64,000 nt of DNA, taken from NCBI RefSeq assembly GCF_014647835.1, contig NZ_BMPY01000009.1, positions 172,361 to 236,360 of the forward strand. The letters run 5' to 3'. The notes beneath the pieces are model-generated. The model made no database searches. It was given only the letters and a program-made list of their open reading frames with translations, and was not told the DNA's origin. A program made the translations under genes and the position numbers. This DNA comes from Microbispora rosea subsp. aerata (lineage in GTDB: Bacteria > Actinomycetota > Actinomycetes > Streptosporangiales > Streptosporangiaceae). Shown here one piece after another: positions 33,709 through 42,841 of the stretch. Every line of letters starts with the position of its first letter. Within the stretch, counting starts at the first letter, position 1.

Positions 33709-34539
33709 GTGGAAAGTGCCGATCGTATTCGCGCCATCATGAACGCGCTGCGCACGTCCGACAGCGTCTCCGTGGCCGAGCTGGCCCTGGCGTACGGGGT
33801 CTCTGAGATGACCATCCGGCGCGACTTGGACGAGCTCGCCCAGCAGGGGGTGGTCCGGCGCGTTCGCGGCGGCGCCCTGAGCCTGCTGCTGCGCGGCGAG
33901 GAGCCGCCTTTCGGCGTGCGCGAGCGGGAGGCGATCGACGTCAAACGCCGCATCGGCGCCGAGGTCGCCGGCCTGCTGGCCGACGGCGAGGCCGTGCTGC
34001 TCGACGGCGGCACGACGGCGCTCGAAGTCGCCCGGGCCGTGCGCGACCGCCGCCTGACCGTGCTGCCGCTGGCGCTGCAGGCGGCGCAGGAGCTCGCGTC
34101 CGCCTCTCGCATCCGCCTCGTCCTGCCGGGCGGGGAGGTGCGGCACGGCGAGATGAACTTCATGGGGCCGCTCACCGAGACCTCGATCAAGGCCCTCCGC
34201 TTCGACACCGCGGTGATCGGCTGCTGCGGCCTGTCGGCCGAGCACGGCCTCACCGCGCACGACCTGCCCGAGGTGGCCGTGAAACAGGCGGCCATCGCAT
34301 CGGCCCGGCGGGTGATCGTGGCGTGCGACTCGGGCAAGTTCACCCGCACGGCGTTCGGCGCGGTCTGCGGGCTCGACCGCCTCGACGTGGTCGTCACGGA
34401 CGAGGGCATCCCCCGGGACCAGCACGACGCCCTCACCGCCGCCGGCGTCACCGTGCGAACCGTGCCGGCCTCCGCGTCAGCCCCTGCGCCGGCCTCCGAA
34501 CCCGCCTCCGCGCCCGGCTCGACCCCGTCACCCGAGTGA
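33709..34539 (+). CDS. DeoR/GlpR family transcriptional regulator
   Basis: A 276-residue sugar-metabolism-type repressor. The HTH is at about 5-60 (VAELALAYGVSEMTIRRDLD), and the DeoR sensor domain contains VLLDGGTTALEVARAV, NFMGPLTET and the C-terminal ACDSGKF segment, the set that binds phosphorylated sugars. The last 25 residues are Ala/Ser/Pro-rich and probably disordered. GTG 33709 has no Shine-Dalgarno and may be leaderless. No sugar gene is adjacent. Confidence 0.88.
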   Translation: MESADRIRAIMNALRTSDSVSVAELALAYGVSEMTIRRDLDELAQQGVVRRVRGGALSLLLRGEEPPFGVREREAIDVKRRIGAEVAGLLADGEAVLLDGGTTALEVARAVRDRRLTVLPLALQAAQELASASRIRLVLPGGEVRHGEMNFMGPLTETSIKALRFDTAVIGCCGLSAEHGLTAHDLPEVAVKQAAIASARRVIVACDSGKFTRTAFGAVCGLDRLDVVVTDEGIPRDQHDALTAAGVTVRTVPASASAPAPASEPASAPGSTPSPE

Positions 34540-35476
34540 CGCCGCCGCTCCCCCGCCAGGCCGCGGCTCACCCGGGCCGTCACCGGGCACCGCCGCGCGA
34601 AGGTCGCGCCGCCCCGGCGCGAGGCCGGTCGGCGACCGCAGCTCCCAAGACGACACCCCGCGGCCGGCACCCGATGGGTCGTAAGGTCGTGACGGCGGGC
34701 CTGTCGTCGGCCGGCGCGTGGATGGTCACAGGCGGCGAGTGGTGCGAACGCCGAGGCGGGGATTCGTCCCACGCCCACGCGGGGCGCGTCCGCCCCCAGC
34801 CCGCGCGGCGAAGCGGTCCGGGAGGCCCCGGCACAACCGACACCACCCACACCCGATAGATACGTCCACTCATCCGCACCGAGCCGACGCATGGCGGAGC
34901 GGCCCGACGGGCTCCGGCACGGCCAACGCAACCGACGCCCGACACCCCCCGACACAGCCCACACCGACACGACCGTCCACCCAAGTGCCCGGGGCACTCG
35001 CACACCACGACCGGGCACCTGGCGCCGACAAGCGCGGACATGGAAGCGGACATGCCCACGCCGCTTAACGGTCTCGCGCCGACGACGGATATGCGACTCC
35101 GCAGACCGGGCGCGGCACGAGCGGGGCCGTCGCTGCCGCCGCCGTGACCGGCCGGGGCCGTCGCGCGCACTCCATCACGAGCTTCGGCACGTGGGTGTCC
35201 CTTCCGGCGCGGCGACCGGCCCGGCCGAGGCTCGTGGACACCCCGCCGGTCCTTGCCCGGCAAGGCCGAGCGGTTGCTGCGGCGAAGGGCGGGGATCGCC
35301 GAGCCACGGCGGCGGCTCGCCCGCCTCCGTGAGGGCGGCCCGGGTGCGCGGGAGGTGCGGCGGGTGCCGGCCCCGCCTCCCCGCAACATGTCCCCCTTTC
35401 ACGGCAGGCCGGCCCGCACGTAGGCCACACAGAGGAACCTTCCAGAATCCCCTTCCAGTGCCCCGAGGAGCACGAC
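34540..35476. other. 937-base stretch with no recognisable gene
   Basis: Open frames occur on both strands but all are Arg/Pro/Gly/Ala-rich with no motif. Between about 34825 and 35045 the plus strand is unusually rich in C and A (many CAC, ACC and CCGACAC words), so the minus strand is G/T-rich. I see no tRNA, riboswitch or terminator. A Shine-Dalgarno (GAGGAG) for the MFS gene lies at its right end. Confidence 0.5.
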
Positions 35477-36691
35477 ATGGCATTGTCCGCCCCCGCCCGC
35501 CCGGCGCTGCTGCGTGCGCGTGTGGCCGTCTACGGACTGTTCCTGCTGTCCGGCATGGCCATGGGCACGTGGACCAGCCGGATCCCCGCCATCAAGGCGG
35601 GCCTGCGACTGAGCGACGGCACGCTCAGCATCGGACTGCTCGGCATCGCGGCCGGCGCCATCACCGGCATGCAGGTCGTCGGCCGGCTGGTGGACCGCCA
35701 CGGCAGTTACCGGACCATGCTCCCGGTGGCGATCGCCCAGGGGTTCGTCCTCGTGGTGCCCGCCTACATGCCGAACCTGCCGGCGCTGGCGCTCTCCCTG
35801 TTCGCGTTCGGCGCGGTCAGCGGCACGCTCGACGTGGCGATGAACGCCAACGCCGTGGTGGTCGAGCGGGCCACCGGAAAATCGATCATGTCCTCCTTCC
35901 ACGCGGTGTTCAGCGTGGGCGGGTTCGCGGGCGCGTCGGCGGGCGGCGTGTTGGCCCACGCCGGGGTGAGCCCCGGCGTGACCTTCGCGGCGATGGGCGC
36001 GGTGATCCTGGTCATCGCCCTGCTGAGCGCCCGCTGGGCCATCCGCGACGCCCCGGCGCGCGGGACCACGCAGGCGGGCTCCGCGGCGGCGGGACCCTCG
36101 CGGCGGCGCGTCGGCGGCGGCGTGCTGCTGCTCGGCGCCCTCGGGTTCTGCTGCATGCTTGGCGAAGGCGCCGCCGCCGACTGGGGCTCGGTCTACCTGC
36201 GGGACGACCTGGGCGCCTCCCCCGGCTTCGCCGCGGCCGCGTACGCCGCGTTCTCGATCATGATGACGGCCGGCCGGTTCGCCGGGGACCGCCTCGCCGC
36301 CCGGCTCGGGCCGGTGACGCTGGTCCGCTGGTGCGGCGGTCTCGCCGGGGCCGGGCTCGCGGCCGGGATCGTCGCCGACGCGCCGATCGCCGGGGTCGTC
36401 GGGTTCGGCCTGTTCGGCGCGGGCCTGTCGTGCATCGTCCCGCAGGTGTTCTCGGCGGCCGGGCACCGTGACCCCGCCCAGTCGGGCCGTGCGCTCGCCG
36501 CCGTGGCGAGCCTCGGCTACGCCGGTTTCCTCGCCGGTCCCGTGCTCATCGGCGGCCTGGCCGAGGCCGTCACCCTGCCGCGCGCCCTGCTGGTGCCCGC
36601 CGTGCTCGCGCTGTTCGTGGCCCTCACCGCTCAGGCGCTGCGCTCCCCGGAACGGGCGACCGGCGGCCACGACGACCCCGCCCGCGGCTGA
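35477..36691 (+). CDS. MFS transporter (YbjJ/FucP-like)
   Basis: A 404-residue MFS protein with 12 helices. It has the diagnostic early motif MGTWTSRIPAIKAGLRLSDG and the mid segment DVAMNANAVVVE, typical of the YbjJ-like sugar/unknown-substrate group. The central loop is a short basic stretch (PSRRRVGG). Shine-Dalgarno GAGGAG is 7 bases before ATG 35477. Confidence 0.9.
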   Translation: MALSAPARPALLRARVAVYGLFLLSGMAMGTWTSRIPAIKAGLRLSDGTLSIGLLGIAAGAITGMQVVGRLVDRHGSYRTMLPVAIAQGFVLVVPAYMPNLPALALSLFAFGAVSGTLDVAMNANAVVVERATGKSIMSSFHAVFSVGGFAGASAGGVLAHAGVSPGVTFAAMGAVILVIALLSARWAIRDAPARGTTQAGSAAAGPSRRRVGGGVLLLGALGFCCMLGEGAAADWGSVYLRDDLGASPGFAAAAYAAFSIMMTAGRFAGDRLAARLGPVTLVRWCGGLAGAGLAAGIVADAPIAGVVGFGLFGAGLSCIVPQVFSAAGHRDPAQSGRALAAVASLGYAGFLAGPVLIGGLAEAVTLPRALLVPAVLALFVALTAQALRSPERATGGHDDPARG

Positions 36692-36747
36692 GGCGCGCGA
36701 AACGGAGGCCGAGGGTTGGATCGGGCCCGGCCGGGCAGTGGTGGGGC

Positions 36748-37008
36748 GTGGCCGTCACCAACGATCCGCAGGAGCCGGTCCCCGCGCACCTGCGGCTCGC
36801 GGCGATGCTCCGCGAGGAGATAACGCGCGGGAGGATCGAGCCCGACCGCCCGCTGCCCGCCGAGGAGAGTCTCGTGCGTGAGCATGGTTTCGCCCCCGAG
36901 GACGTACGCCGCGCCGTGGAGGTGCTCAGCGGCGAGGGCCTGGTCTACAGGGTCGAGGGCCGGGGGGCGTATGTGTCCAGCCGGGCCGAGGAGACGGGCG
37001 GCGGCTGA
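36748..37008 (+). CDS. Minimal GntR-type winged-helix protein
   Basis: An 86-residue protein that is only the GntR DNA-binding domain (HLRLAAMLREEITRGRIEPD, then PAEESLVREHG and the wing GLVYRVEGRGAYV). No effector domain follows. Such short GntR proteins are common in actinomycetes and may act with a separate partner or as simple DNA binders. The recognition helix is less basic than usual (APEDVRRAVEVL). GTG 36748. Confidence 0.8.
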   Translation: MAVTNDPQEPVPAHLRLAAMLREEITRGRIEPDRPLPAEESLVREHGFAPEDVRRAVEVLSGEGLVYRVEGRGAYVSSRAEETGGG

Positions 37009-37041
37009 GCGGCCGCCGTCCCGCCTCCCGGCGCGGTGCGG

Positions 37042-37641
37042 CTATCCGGCCTCGGCGGACGGGCGCGGCTCGCGCCACATGGGGTACATGACCGGGCCGT
37101 CGGGCAGCCGGAGCAGCTCGGGCATGTCGACGTAGCCGTGGCGGAGGTAGAGCCGCCGGCTCGCCTCGCTGCTGGCCTCCAGGTAGGCGGGGATGCCTTC
37201 GGCGTCGAGCCTGCGGTGGTGTTCCCGCAGCAGCAGGGTGCCGAGGCCGCGGCCGGTCCTCCCCCGTTCCAGGGCGATGAAGGCCAGGTAGTGGTGCGGC
37301 TCCTGCGGGTGGAGCTTGCCCATCAGCTCCCCGAAGACGCGGTAGCGTTCGGCGTTCTCGCCCGCGAAGGACGCGATCGCCTCCTGCTCGCCGGGGATCT
37401 CGGGGAAGGGCGCGGTGAACCAGACCGCCACGCCGGCCAGCTCGCCCGACTCGCGGATGCCGTAGACGTCGCCGTGCTCCAGCGCGTGCCGGGCCCACAT
37501 GGTGAAGAACTGCCGCTGGATCGGCAGGCGGTCTTCCGCCCGGTGGATGAGCCACCTGGAGATCTCGTCGGTGTGGAAGGTGTCGGCGATGAGCCCGCCG
37601 ACCACTTCCGCGTCCGTCATCCGGACGATCTCGGTGGTCAC
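37042..37641 (-). CDS. GNAT family N-acetyltransferase
   Basis: A 199-residue single-domain GNAT enzyme with the acetyl-CoA loop ERGRTGRGLGTLLLR and the late SEASRRLYLRHGYVD. It resembles the toxin/puromycin-type acetyltransferase subgroup (HYLAFIAL before the loop), but the acceptor is unknown. GTG 37641 overlaps the stop of the APC permease (GTGA), so the two are translated together. Confidence 0.88.
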   Translation of the reverse strand: MTTEIVRMTDAEVVGGLIADTFHTDEISRWLIHRAEDRLPIQRQFFTMWARHALEHGDVYGIRESGELAGVAVWFTAPFPEIPGEQEAIASFAGENAERYRVFGELMGKLHPQEPHHYLAFIALERGRTGRGLGTLLLREHHRRLDAEGIPAYLEASSEASRRLYLRHGYVDMPELLRLPDGPVMYPMWREPRPSAEAG

Positions 37642-39110
37642 CGCACGCCTCCGCCGGCGGCCTGCGCCCCCAGGCCGATGCTGGCGTACACCTGGGGCCG
37701 GGTCGACTTCAGGACATGCCCCCAGATCAGGCCGAAGACGATCGCGACGACGTAGATGCCGGGCAGGATCCAGGGGAGGATCGAGTCGGAGTCCACGCCG
37801 AGGATCGTGTCGAAGTTGACCAGGGTGAGACCGATGATCACGGAGAGGGCGACGATCGCCAGGGTCGGGGCGATGCGGGTGCGCCAGGGCGTCTCCCCCC
37901 GGGCGTCGCGGGCGAAGAACACGATCACCGAGATCGAGGTGACGGTGAGCAGCGTCAGCAGCCCGAGGCCGCCGAAGGTGCCGAAGATGAAGAACATCTT
38001 GGTGACCGGGTCGAGGCCGGAGATCGCGTACACCAGGATCACGATCAGCCCGAGCACCGTCTGCAGCAGCGACCCGGCGATCGGGGCGGCGGTGCGGGCC
38101 GAGGTGCGGCCGAAGATCGAGGGGAGGACGTTCTCGCGGCCCAGGGCGAAGATGTAGCGGGCCGTGGTGTTGTGGAAGGCGATCATGCAGGCGATGCTGC
38201 TGGTCACGAACAGCACCGAGCCGATGGTCGAGACCGCGGAGCCGAGGTGGACGGTGGCCTGGTTGAAGATCAGCTCGGTGCCCTGCTCCGAGGCGGCCTT
38301 GACGATGCCGTCCGGCCCGGTCGGCACGGTCTGCGCCCAGGCGGAGAACGCGTACAGCAGGGCGATGATCGCGATGCCGAGGTAGGTGGCGATGGGCACG
38401 GTGCGGTGGCGGTCCTTGGACTCCTCGGCGAAGACCACCGACGACTCGATGCCGGCGAAGCCCGCGACGACGGTGGCGAGCGCGGCGCCCACGCCGGGAA
38501 CGAACAGCGCGCCGGGAGTGAAGCCCTCGAAGCTGAGGCCGTCCGGACCGGGGTTGACCACGTCGCCGAGGTCGAACAGCAGCACGATGGCGATCTCGCT
38601 GATCAGCAGGATGGCCAGGATCTTCCCGTTGATGTCCACGCGCAGCCAGCCGAGCACGCCGGTCAGCGCCCAGGCCACCAGTGCGATCACCCACCACGGG
38701 GGCGCGCCGCCGAACCAGTCGACCAGCAGCGGCTCGGCCGCCGACCCGATGATTCCGTACAGTCCGAGCTGCAGCGCGTTGTACGCCAGCAGCGCCACCC
38801 AGGCGGTCGCGACCCCCTGGGTCCGGCCGAGTCCCTGGGCGGCGTAGGCGTAGAAGGCGCCCGCGTTCACCACGTGCCTGGCCATCGTCACGTATCCGAC
38901 GGCGAAGAGCGCGAAGATGGCGCCCAGCAGCAGGAACGCGAAGGGGACGCCGATCACGCCGGTCACCGTGTACGCCGTCGGCACCGAACCGGCGACGACC
39001 ATCAGCGGCGCCGCCGCGGAGATGACGAAGAACACGATGGACGGCACGCCGAGCCGGTCCTCGGCGAGCGCGGCGCTGACGGCGCTGGGTCGTTGCTGTG
39101 TGAGAGACAC
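37638..39110 (-). CDS. APC family amino acid permease
   Basis: A 490-residue membrane transporter with about 12-14 helices and the APC core (FFVISAAAPLMVVAGSVPTA in helix 1, FAGIESSVVFAEESKDRHRT after helix 6, TARYIFALGRENVLP). It imports an amino acid or amine with protons. It starts at GTG 39110. It is coupled to a GNAT gene, suggesting that the imported compound, or its analogue, is acetylated. Confidence 0.9.
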   Translation of the reverse strand: MSLTQQRPSAVSAALAEDRLGVPSIVFFVISAAAPLMVVAGSVPTAYTVTGVIGVPFAFLLLGAIFALFAVGYVTMARHVVNAGAFYAYAAQGLGRTQGVATAWVALLAYNALQLGLYGIIGSAAEPLLVDWFGGAPPWWVIALVAWALTGVLGWLRVDINGKILAILLISEIAIVLLFDLGDVVNPGPDGLSFEGFTPGALFVPGVGAALATVVAGFAGIESSVVFAEESKDRHRTVPIATYLGIAIIALLYAFSAWAQTVPTGPDGIVKAASEQGTELIFNQATVHLGSAVSTIGSVLFVTSSIACMIAFHNTTARYIFALGRENVLPSIFGRTSARTAAPIAGSLLQTVLGLIVILVYAISGLDPVTKMFFIFGTFGGLGLLTLLTVTSISVIVFFARDARGETPWRTRIAPTLAIVALSVIIGLTLVNFDTILGVDSDSILPWILPGIYVVAIVFGLIWGHVLKSTRPQVYASIGLGAQAAGGGVR

Positions 39111-39137
39111 CTGAACTCCGGGTTGAGGGGGTGGGGG

Positions 39138-39779
39138 TCACCTGCGGCTGATCACGGCCTCGCCGACGGCGACCTTGGTCTGGGCGATGAGTCTCTGCAG
39201 GGGCGTGGGGAGCATGGCGGTCGCGGCGGCCACGAACCGGGGGTTGTGCTCCGACAGGACCCGCTGCGCGCAGCCGGCCGCGGCCAGGAGCCCCAGCAGG
39301 ACGCAGTCCCTGGCGACCGGCGGCTTGCGCCGCTCCACGGCGAGGTTCAGGCGGGCGAGCGGCCACGCCGCGGTGTTCATGTTGGCCGGGGCGGCGGGCT
39401 GCTGCTTGAACAGGTGCTTGACCGGAGGCTTGAGCAGCTTCGCGGCGATCATCCTCGCGGTGACGTCGGCGTAGATCGTGCGGGCGAAGAAGAGCAGCCA
39501 CGTGCCGATGGGGTGGTGCGGCTCGGCGACGATGTGGCCGAAAACCGCACGGGTGAGCGGATCGCCGTCGAAGTCCCGGACGGCCGGGTAGAGGCGCTCC
39601 GGGTTGGTTGCGACGTCGAGCGCCACGCGCTCGGCGAGCATCAGTTCGGCGAGGATCCCGCCGGCCAGCGTCAGCCCCGTGAGGCGCGAATGAAGCAACG
39701 GATGGCCCGTCACATTGTCGTGCAGGACAAAGTACAGGTCATCGACAAGGGACGGGCTTGAAAGATCGCTTTCAGCCAC
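39138..39779 (-). CDS. GPP34 (Golgi phosphoprotein 3-like) family protein
   Basis: A 213-residue protein of the GPP34/GOLPH3 family: SLVDDLYFVLHDNVTGHPLL, then GGILAELMLAERVAL and the C-terminal LLAAAGCAQRVLS. Eukaryotic relatives bind phosphatidylinositol-4-phosphate at Golgi membranes. In actinomycetes there are many paralogues and the role is unknown, possibly peripheral membrane binding. GTG 39779. The same-strand APC permease follows 27 bases later. Confidence 0.9.
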   Translation of the reverse strand: MAESDLSSPSLVDDLYFVLHDNVTGHPLLHSRLTGLTLAGGILAELMLAERVALDVATNPERLYPAVRDFDGDPLTRAVFGHIVAEPHHPIGTWLLFFARTIYADVTARMIAAKLLKPPVKHLFKQQPAAPANMNTAAWPLARLNLAVERRKPPVARDCVLLGLLAAAGCAQRVLSEHNPRFVAAATAMLPTPLQRLIAQTKVAVGEAVISRR

Positions 39780-39989
39780 GGTGGGCGATCATATAGGCGA
39801 ATTGTTTGATCTGTCACCGCATAGAATTACGATCAGGTATTACCGTACGAAATTCGAAAATTGCGCCAACCGGAACGCTGATTTCGGTTAATACATTTAC
39901 GGCCCGTCGCGCCGTCCGCCGCATCCGGCGACGACGACGGCGCGGATGGGCCTGGAGCCGCGCCCGTCGCATCGCGGCGCCCGGGGCCG

Positions 39990-40109
39990 TCAGCGGATCA
40001 GGATGTTCGCCAGGATCGTGAGCAGGATCGACGCGACGATCGAGATCGCGATCATCGTGAGGCAGCCCGCCGCTCCCCCCAACGGCCGAACCTTGAAATT
40101 TCCCGGCAT
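39990..40109 (-). CDS. 39-residue single-pass membrane peptide
   Basis: ATG 40109, with a G-rich Shine-Dalgarno (GGGGGG) seven or so bases upstream, opens MPGNFKVRPLGGAAGCLTMI followed by AISIVASILLTILANILIR and a stop. The second half is one hydrophobic helix. The rest of the 39780-40205 gap shows an AT-rich promoter-like patch near 39800-39900 and no other gene. I do not recognise a named family. Confidence 0.5.
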   Translation of the reverse strand: MPGNFKVRPLGGAAGCLTMIAISIVASILLTILANILIR

Positions 40110-40205
40110 GGCGTCCCCCCGCTGCTGCTCCCTGTGCGCCTACCCTCTGCCCGGACACCCAATCGAGCGCGGTTTGTCCGTTTTTCGGGTGGGCATCGTC
40201 GGCCT

Positions 40206-40742
40206 ATGACCATCCAGGACGACACCGGCGCGGCGGCCCTGGCCCGCGCCCACGGGCTGTTCAACATCGCGGGCGGGCTGTGGCCGCTCCTGCACATGCC
40301 GAGCTTCGAGAAGGTGTTCGGCGCGAAGACCGACCGGTGGCTGGAGCGCACGGTCGCCGGGCTCCTCGTGGGCATCGGCTGGACCCAGATCCGCGCCGCC
40401 TCCGTTCCCGGCGGCGCCGACCAGGCCCGCCGCCTCGGCATGGCCACGGCGGCGACGCTACTCGCCGTCGACCTGGTCCACGTGCCCACGGGCCGCATCC
40501 GGCCCACCTATCTGCTCGACGCGGCGGCCGAGGCGATGTGGCTGCGCGCCTGGCGGGCCCGCGCCGTACGGCCGGAGCCGGCGCCCACGCGCGGCGGCTC
40601 GCTGTTCGCCGGGGCGGCGGCGCTGGCCGCGGGATGCGTCACGGGCGGCGTGCTCGCCGCGCGGATGCTGCGGCGGCGGGCGGAAGCCGGCGACTCCGAG
40701 CTGACCCGCGCCCGCTACATCCGCCACCCCGCGGCGCGCTGA
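40206..40742 (+). CDS. Conserved actinobacterial membrane protein of unknown function
   Basis: A 178-residue protein beginning ...ALARAHGLFNIAGGLWPLLH and VAGLLVGIGWTQIRA, with about four hydrophobic segments, the last (LFAGAAALAAGCVTGGVLAA) followed by a basic tail. The pattern resembles uncharacterised actinobacterial membrane proteins. ATG 40206 is preferred over the in-frame ATG 40134. It is convergent with the SDR gene. Confidence 0.65.
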   Translation: MTIQDDTGAAALARAHGLFNIAGGLWPLLHMPSFEKVFGAKTDRWLERTVAGLLVGIGWTQIRAASVPGGADQARRLGMATAATLLAVDLVHVPTGRIRPTYLLDAAAEAMWLRAWRARAVRPEPAPTRGGSLFAGAAALAAGCVTGGVLAARMLRRRAEAGDSELTRARYIRHPAAR

Positions 40743-40763
40743 GCCGGCGAACCCGGGTTGCCG

Positions 40764-41627
40764 TCACCCGGGCAGCGTCTCGCCGCCGATCGGGGCGAGG
40801 ACCTCACCGGTGTAGTACGACGACAGCCGGTTGGCGGCGAGGAACACGTACGAGGGGGCGATCTCGTCCGGGTCGGCCGGCCGGCCCATCGGCGCCTGCT
40901 CGCCGAACGTGCCCACCTTCTCCTCCGGGAACGTGGACGGGATGAGCGGCGTCCAGACCGGGCCGGGCGCCACGGCGTTGATCCTGATCCCCCGTTCAAC
41001 GAGCACCTGGGCCATCGCGTAGGTGAACGCGTTGATCGCGCCCTTGGTCGCGGAGTAGTCGATCAGGGTCTTGTTGCCGCGCAGCCCGTTGATCGACGAG
41101 GTGTTGACGATCGAGCCGCCCTCGGGCATGTGCCGCAGCGCGGCCTTGGTCACCCGGAAGTAGCTGTGGATGTTGACGGCGAAGGTGTGGTCCCACTGCT
41201 CGTCCGGCAGCTCTTCCAGCGATCGCACCGGGGTCTGCGTGGCCACGTTGTTCACCAGCACGTCGATGCCGCCGAGCTCGCGGACCGCGCGTTCGACGGC
41301 CTCCTCGCAGTGGCGGGGGTCGGCGAGGTCGCCCGGGATGACGACGCAGCGGCGGCCCTCCCGCTCCACGAGCTTCCTGGTGTGCTCGGCGTCCTCGTGC
41401 TCGGTCAGGTACGCGATCGCGACGTCCGCCCCCTCCTTGGCGAACGCCACCGCGACGGCCCGCCCGATGCCGGAGTCTCCGCCGGTGACGAGGGCGCGCT
41501 TGCCGGCCAGCAGGCCGCGTCCGATGTAGTCGCGCATCTCATCCCCGGGCTCGGGCGTCATCTCGCCCGTACGGCCCGGGTACGGCTGCGTCTGCGGCGG
41601 CGGTGTGGAGTTCGGCTGCTCGGACAT
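40764..41627 (-). CDS. SDR family oxidoreductase (YghA-like)
   Basis: A 287-residue classical-extended SDR with the Pro-rich N-terminal tail typical of the YghA/general-stress group. It has the cofactor loop TGGDSGIGRAVA, the NNVA motif, catalytic Ser in NTSSINGLRGNK, and YSATKGA. It probably reduces aldehydes or ketones with NAD(P)H; the group is often stress-induced. ATG 41627 fits the family; upstream sequence holds a palindrome. Confidence 0.92.
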   Translation of the reverse strand: MSEQPNSTPPPQTQPYPGRTGEMTPEPGDEMRDYIGRGLLAGKRALVTGGDSGIGRAVAVAFAKEGADVAIAYLTEHEDAEHTRKLVEREGRRCVVIPGDLADPRHCEEAVERAVRELGGIDVLVNNVATQTPVRSLEELPDEQWDHTFAVNIHSYFRVTKAALRHMPEGGSIVNTSSINGLRGNKTLIDYSATKGAINAFTYAMAQVLVERGIRINAVAPGPVWTPLIPSTFPEEKVGTFGEQAPMGRPADPDEIAPSYVFLAANRLSSYYTGEVLAPIGGETLPG

Positions 41628-41701
41628 GCACCCTCGGCTACCCCCGCCCGCCGGAGGCAAACGATCCCGGACCCGCGCGGCGGAGGCGTCGTGTTCCGGG
41701 A

Positions 41702-41720
41702 GCATCGAAGTCTTCGATGC
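41702..41720. promoter_or_regulatory. 19-bp palindrome between SDR and serine hydrolase
   Basis: GCATCGAA and TTCGATGC flank GTC. A related partial copy (CGATGCTTCG) lies at about 41774-41783. It is placed to act on the SDR gene and on the rightward genes; an operator is the simplest reading. Confidence 0.35.
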
Positions 41721-41805
41721 CGGGGGCCACAAGCGTTCACGACTGTTACGCCCGTTATCTCCTGTCGCCGGCATCAGCTCGATGCTTCGCAAAACAGGTA
41801 ACTTC

Positions 41806-41964
41806 ATGACAAAGTGTCTGACCGTGGTGCAGCGCATCTACTTCGGCGACTTCGAGGTCATCGCGATGCCCATGGTCGCCTCGGATCCGGTCGCAGGCGG
41901 GCGGGTCGTGGTGCGGGGCGGCGAGGCGACCGGCCGGGGAAGGCGCCGGGCCCGTGAAGGATGA
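41806..41964 (+). CDS. Possible 52-residue peptide upstream of the serine hydrolase
   Basis: ATG 41806, preceded by AGGTAA, opens MTKCLTVVQRIYFGDFEVIA and continues to an Arg/Gly-rich end that overlaps the next start by 11 bases. Codons have high third-position GC as in real genes. No family is recognised, and it may be a leader peptide or chance. Confidence 0.3.
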   Translation: MTKCLTVVQRIYFGDFEVIAMPMVASDPVAGGRVVVRGGEATGRGRRRAREG

Positions 41965-42841
41965 CGCGACGAGCGGGCCCGGCCCGCTGGAGAAGGCGGC
42001 GGCCGGCTGCCCGGGCACGCTGGCCGTCTGCGTCCCCGGGGCGCTCGGCCTGAACGAGGACGTGGTGCTGCCGCTGGCCAGCACCGGCAAGGTGCTGCTG
42101 CTGGCGGCGCTCGCCCAGGACGTGGCGGCGGGGGTCGTGGACCCGGACGAGCCGGTGCCGCTGCTGGAGGAGGACTACGCGAGCGGGTCCGGCCTGCTGA
42201 CCGGCCTTTCTCCCCGCGTCTGGACGGCCGGCGACCTGGCCCTGCTCATCGCCGCCGTCAGCGACAACACCGCGACCAACGCGCTGCTGCGGCGGCTGGG
42301 GCTCGGCCGGGTGGACGCGTGCGCCGCCGCGCTCGGGCTGGCCAGGACCCGGATCCACGACAAGATCCGCGAGCCGCGGCTCCCGGAGCATCCGCCGGCC
42401 TTCGCCACCGGCACGGCCCGCGAGCTGGCCGGGCTCATGCGGTCCCTGGCGTACGGCCGGGAGCCGTGGCAGCGGCTGCTGGTGGGCTGGATGGCGCACA
42501 ACACCGACCGCGCGCTGGTGCCCGCGTTGCTCGCGCACGAGCCCGAGGACCGCGAGCCGCCGGCGGTCCTGCCGTACGCCGCGGGGGTGTGGGTGGCGAA
42601 CAAGACCGGCACGGACGCCGGGACGCGGGCCGACGTCGGCGTCATCGCGGGGGCGCGCTGGGAGGGCTACGCCGTGCTCGCGCACGGGCCGGCGGGCCGC
42701 GAGCACGCCCTGGTGCGGGCGATCCGGCGGGCCGGCCTCGCCGTCGCGCGGACCGTCCTGCCGCGAGGCGGCGGCGGCCCGTGGGACGAGGCCGCGGGGC
42801 GGCAGTGGCAGGATTGCGAGGGTGACGGCAACAACCAGTGA
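41954..42841 (+). CDS. Class A beta-lactamase-like serine hydrolase, apparently cytosolic
   Basis: A 295-residue protein with class A penicillin-binding motifs: STGK (Ser43, Lys46), SDN (103-105) and KTG (217-219). The omega-loop glutamate is present (Glu140, EPRLP), but the usual Asn after it is Pro. There is no signal peptide, so it is unlikely to be a secreted beta-lactamase; an intracellular esterase or peptidase-like role is possible. GTG 41954. Its 3' end overlaps tsaC by 20 bases. Confidence 0.82.
   Translation: MKDDATSGPGPLEKAAAGCPGTLAVCVPGALGLNEDVVLPLASTGKVLLLAALAQDVAAGVVDPDEPVPLLEEDYASGSGLLTGLSPRVWTAGDLALLIAAVSDNTATNALLRRLGLGRVDACAAALGLARTRIHDKIREPRLPEHPPAFATGTARELAGLMRSLAYGREPWQRLLVGWMAHNTDRALVPALLAHEPEDREPPAVLPYAAGVWVANKTGTDAGTRADVGVIAGARWEGYAVLAHGPAGREHALVRAIRRAGLAVARTVLPRGGGGPWDEAAGRQWQDCEGDGNNQ

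Noticed and set aside
34540-35476. A tRNA, CRISPR array or small integrated element in the long gap
   Set aside because: No cloverleaf, no regularly spaced identical repeats and no integrase-like frame were seen.
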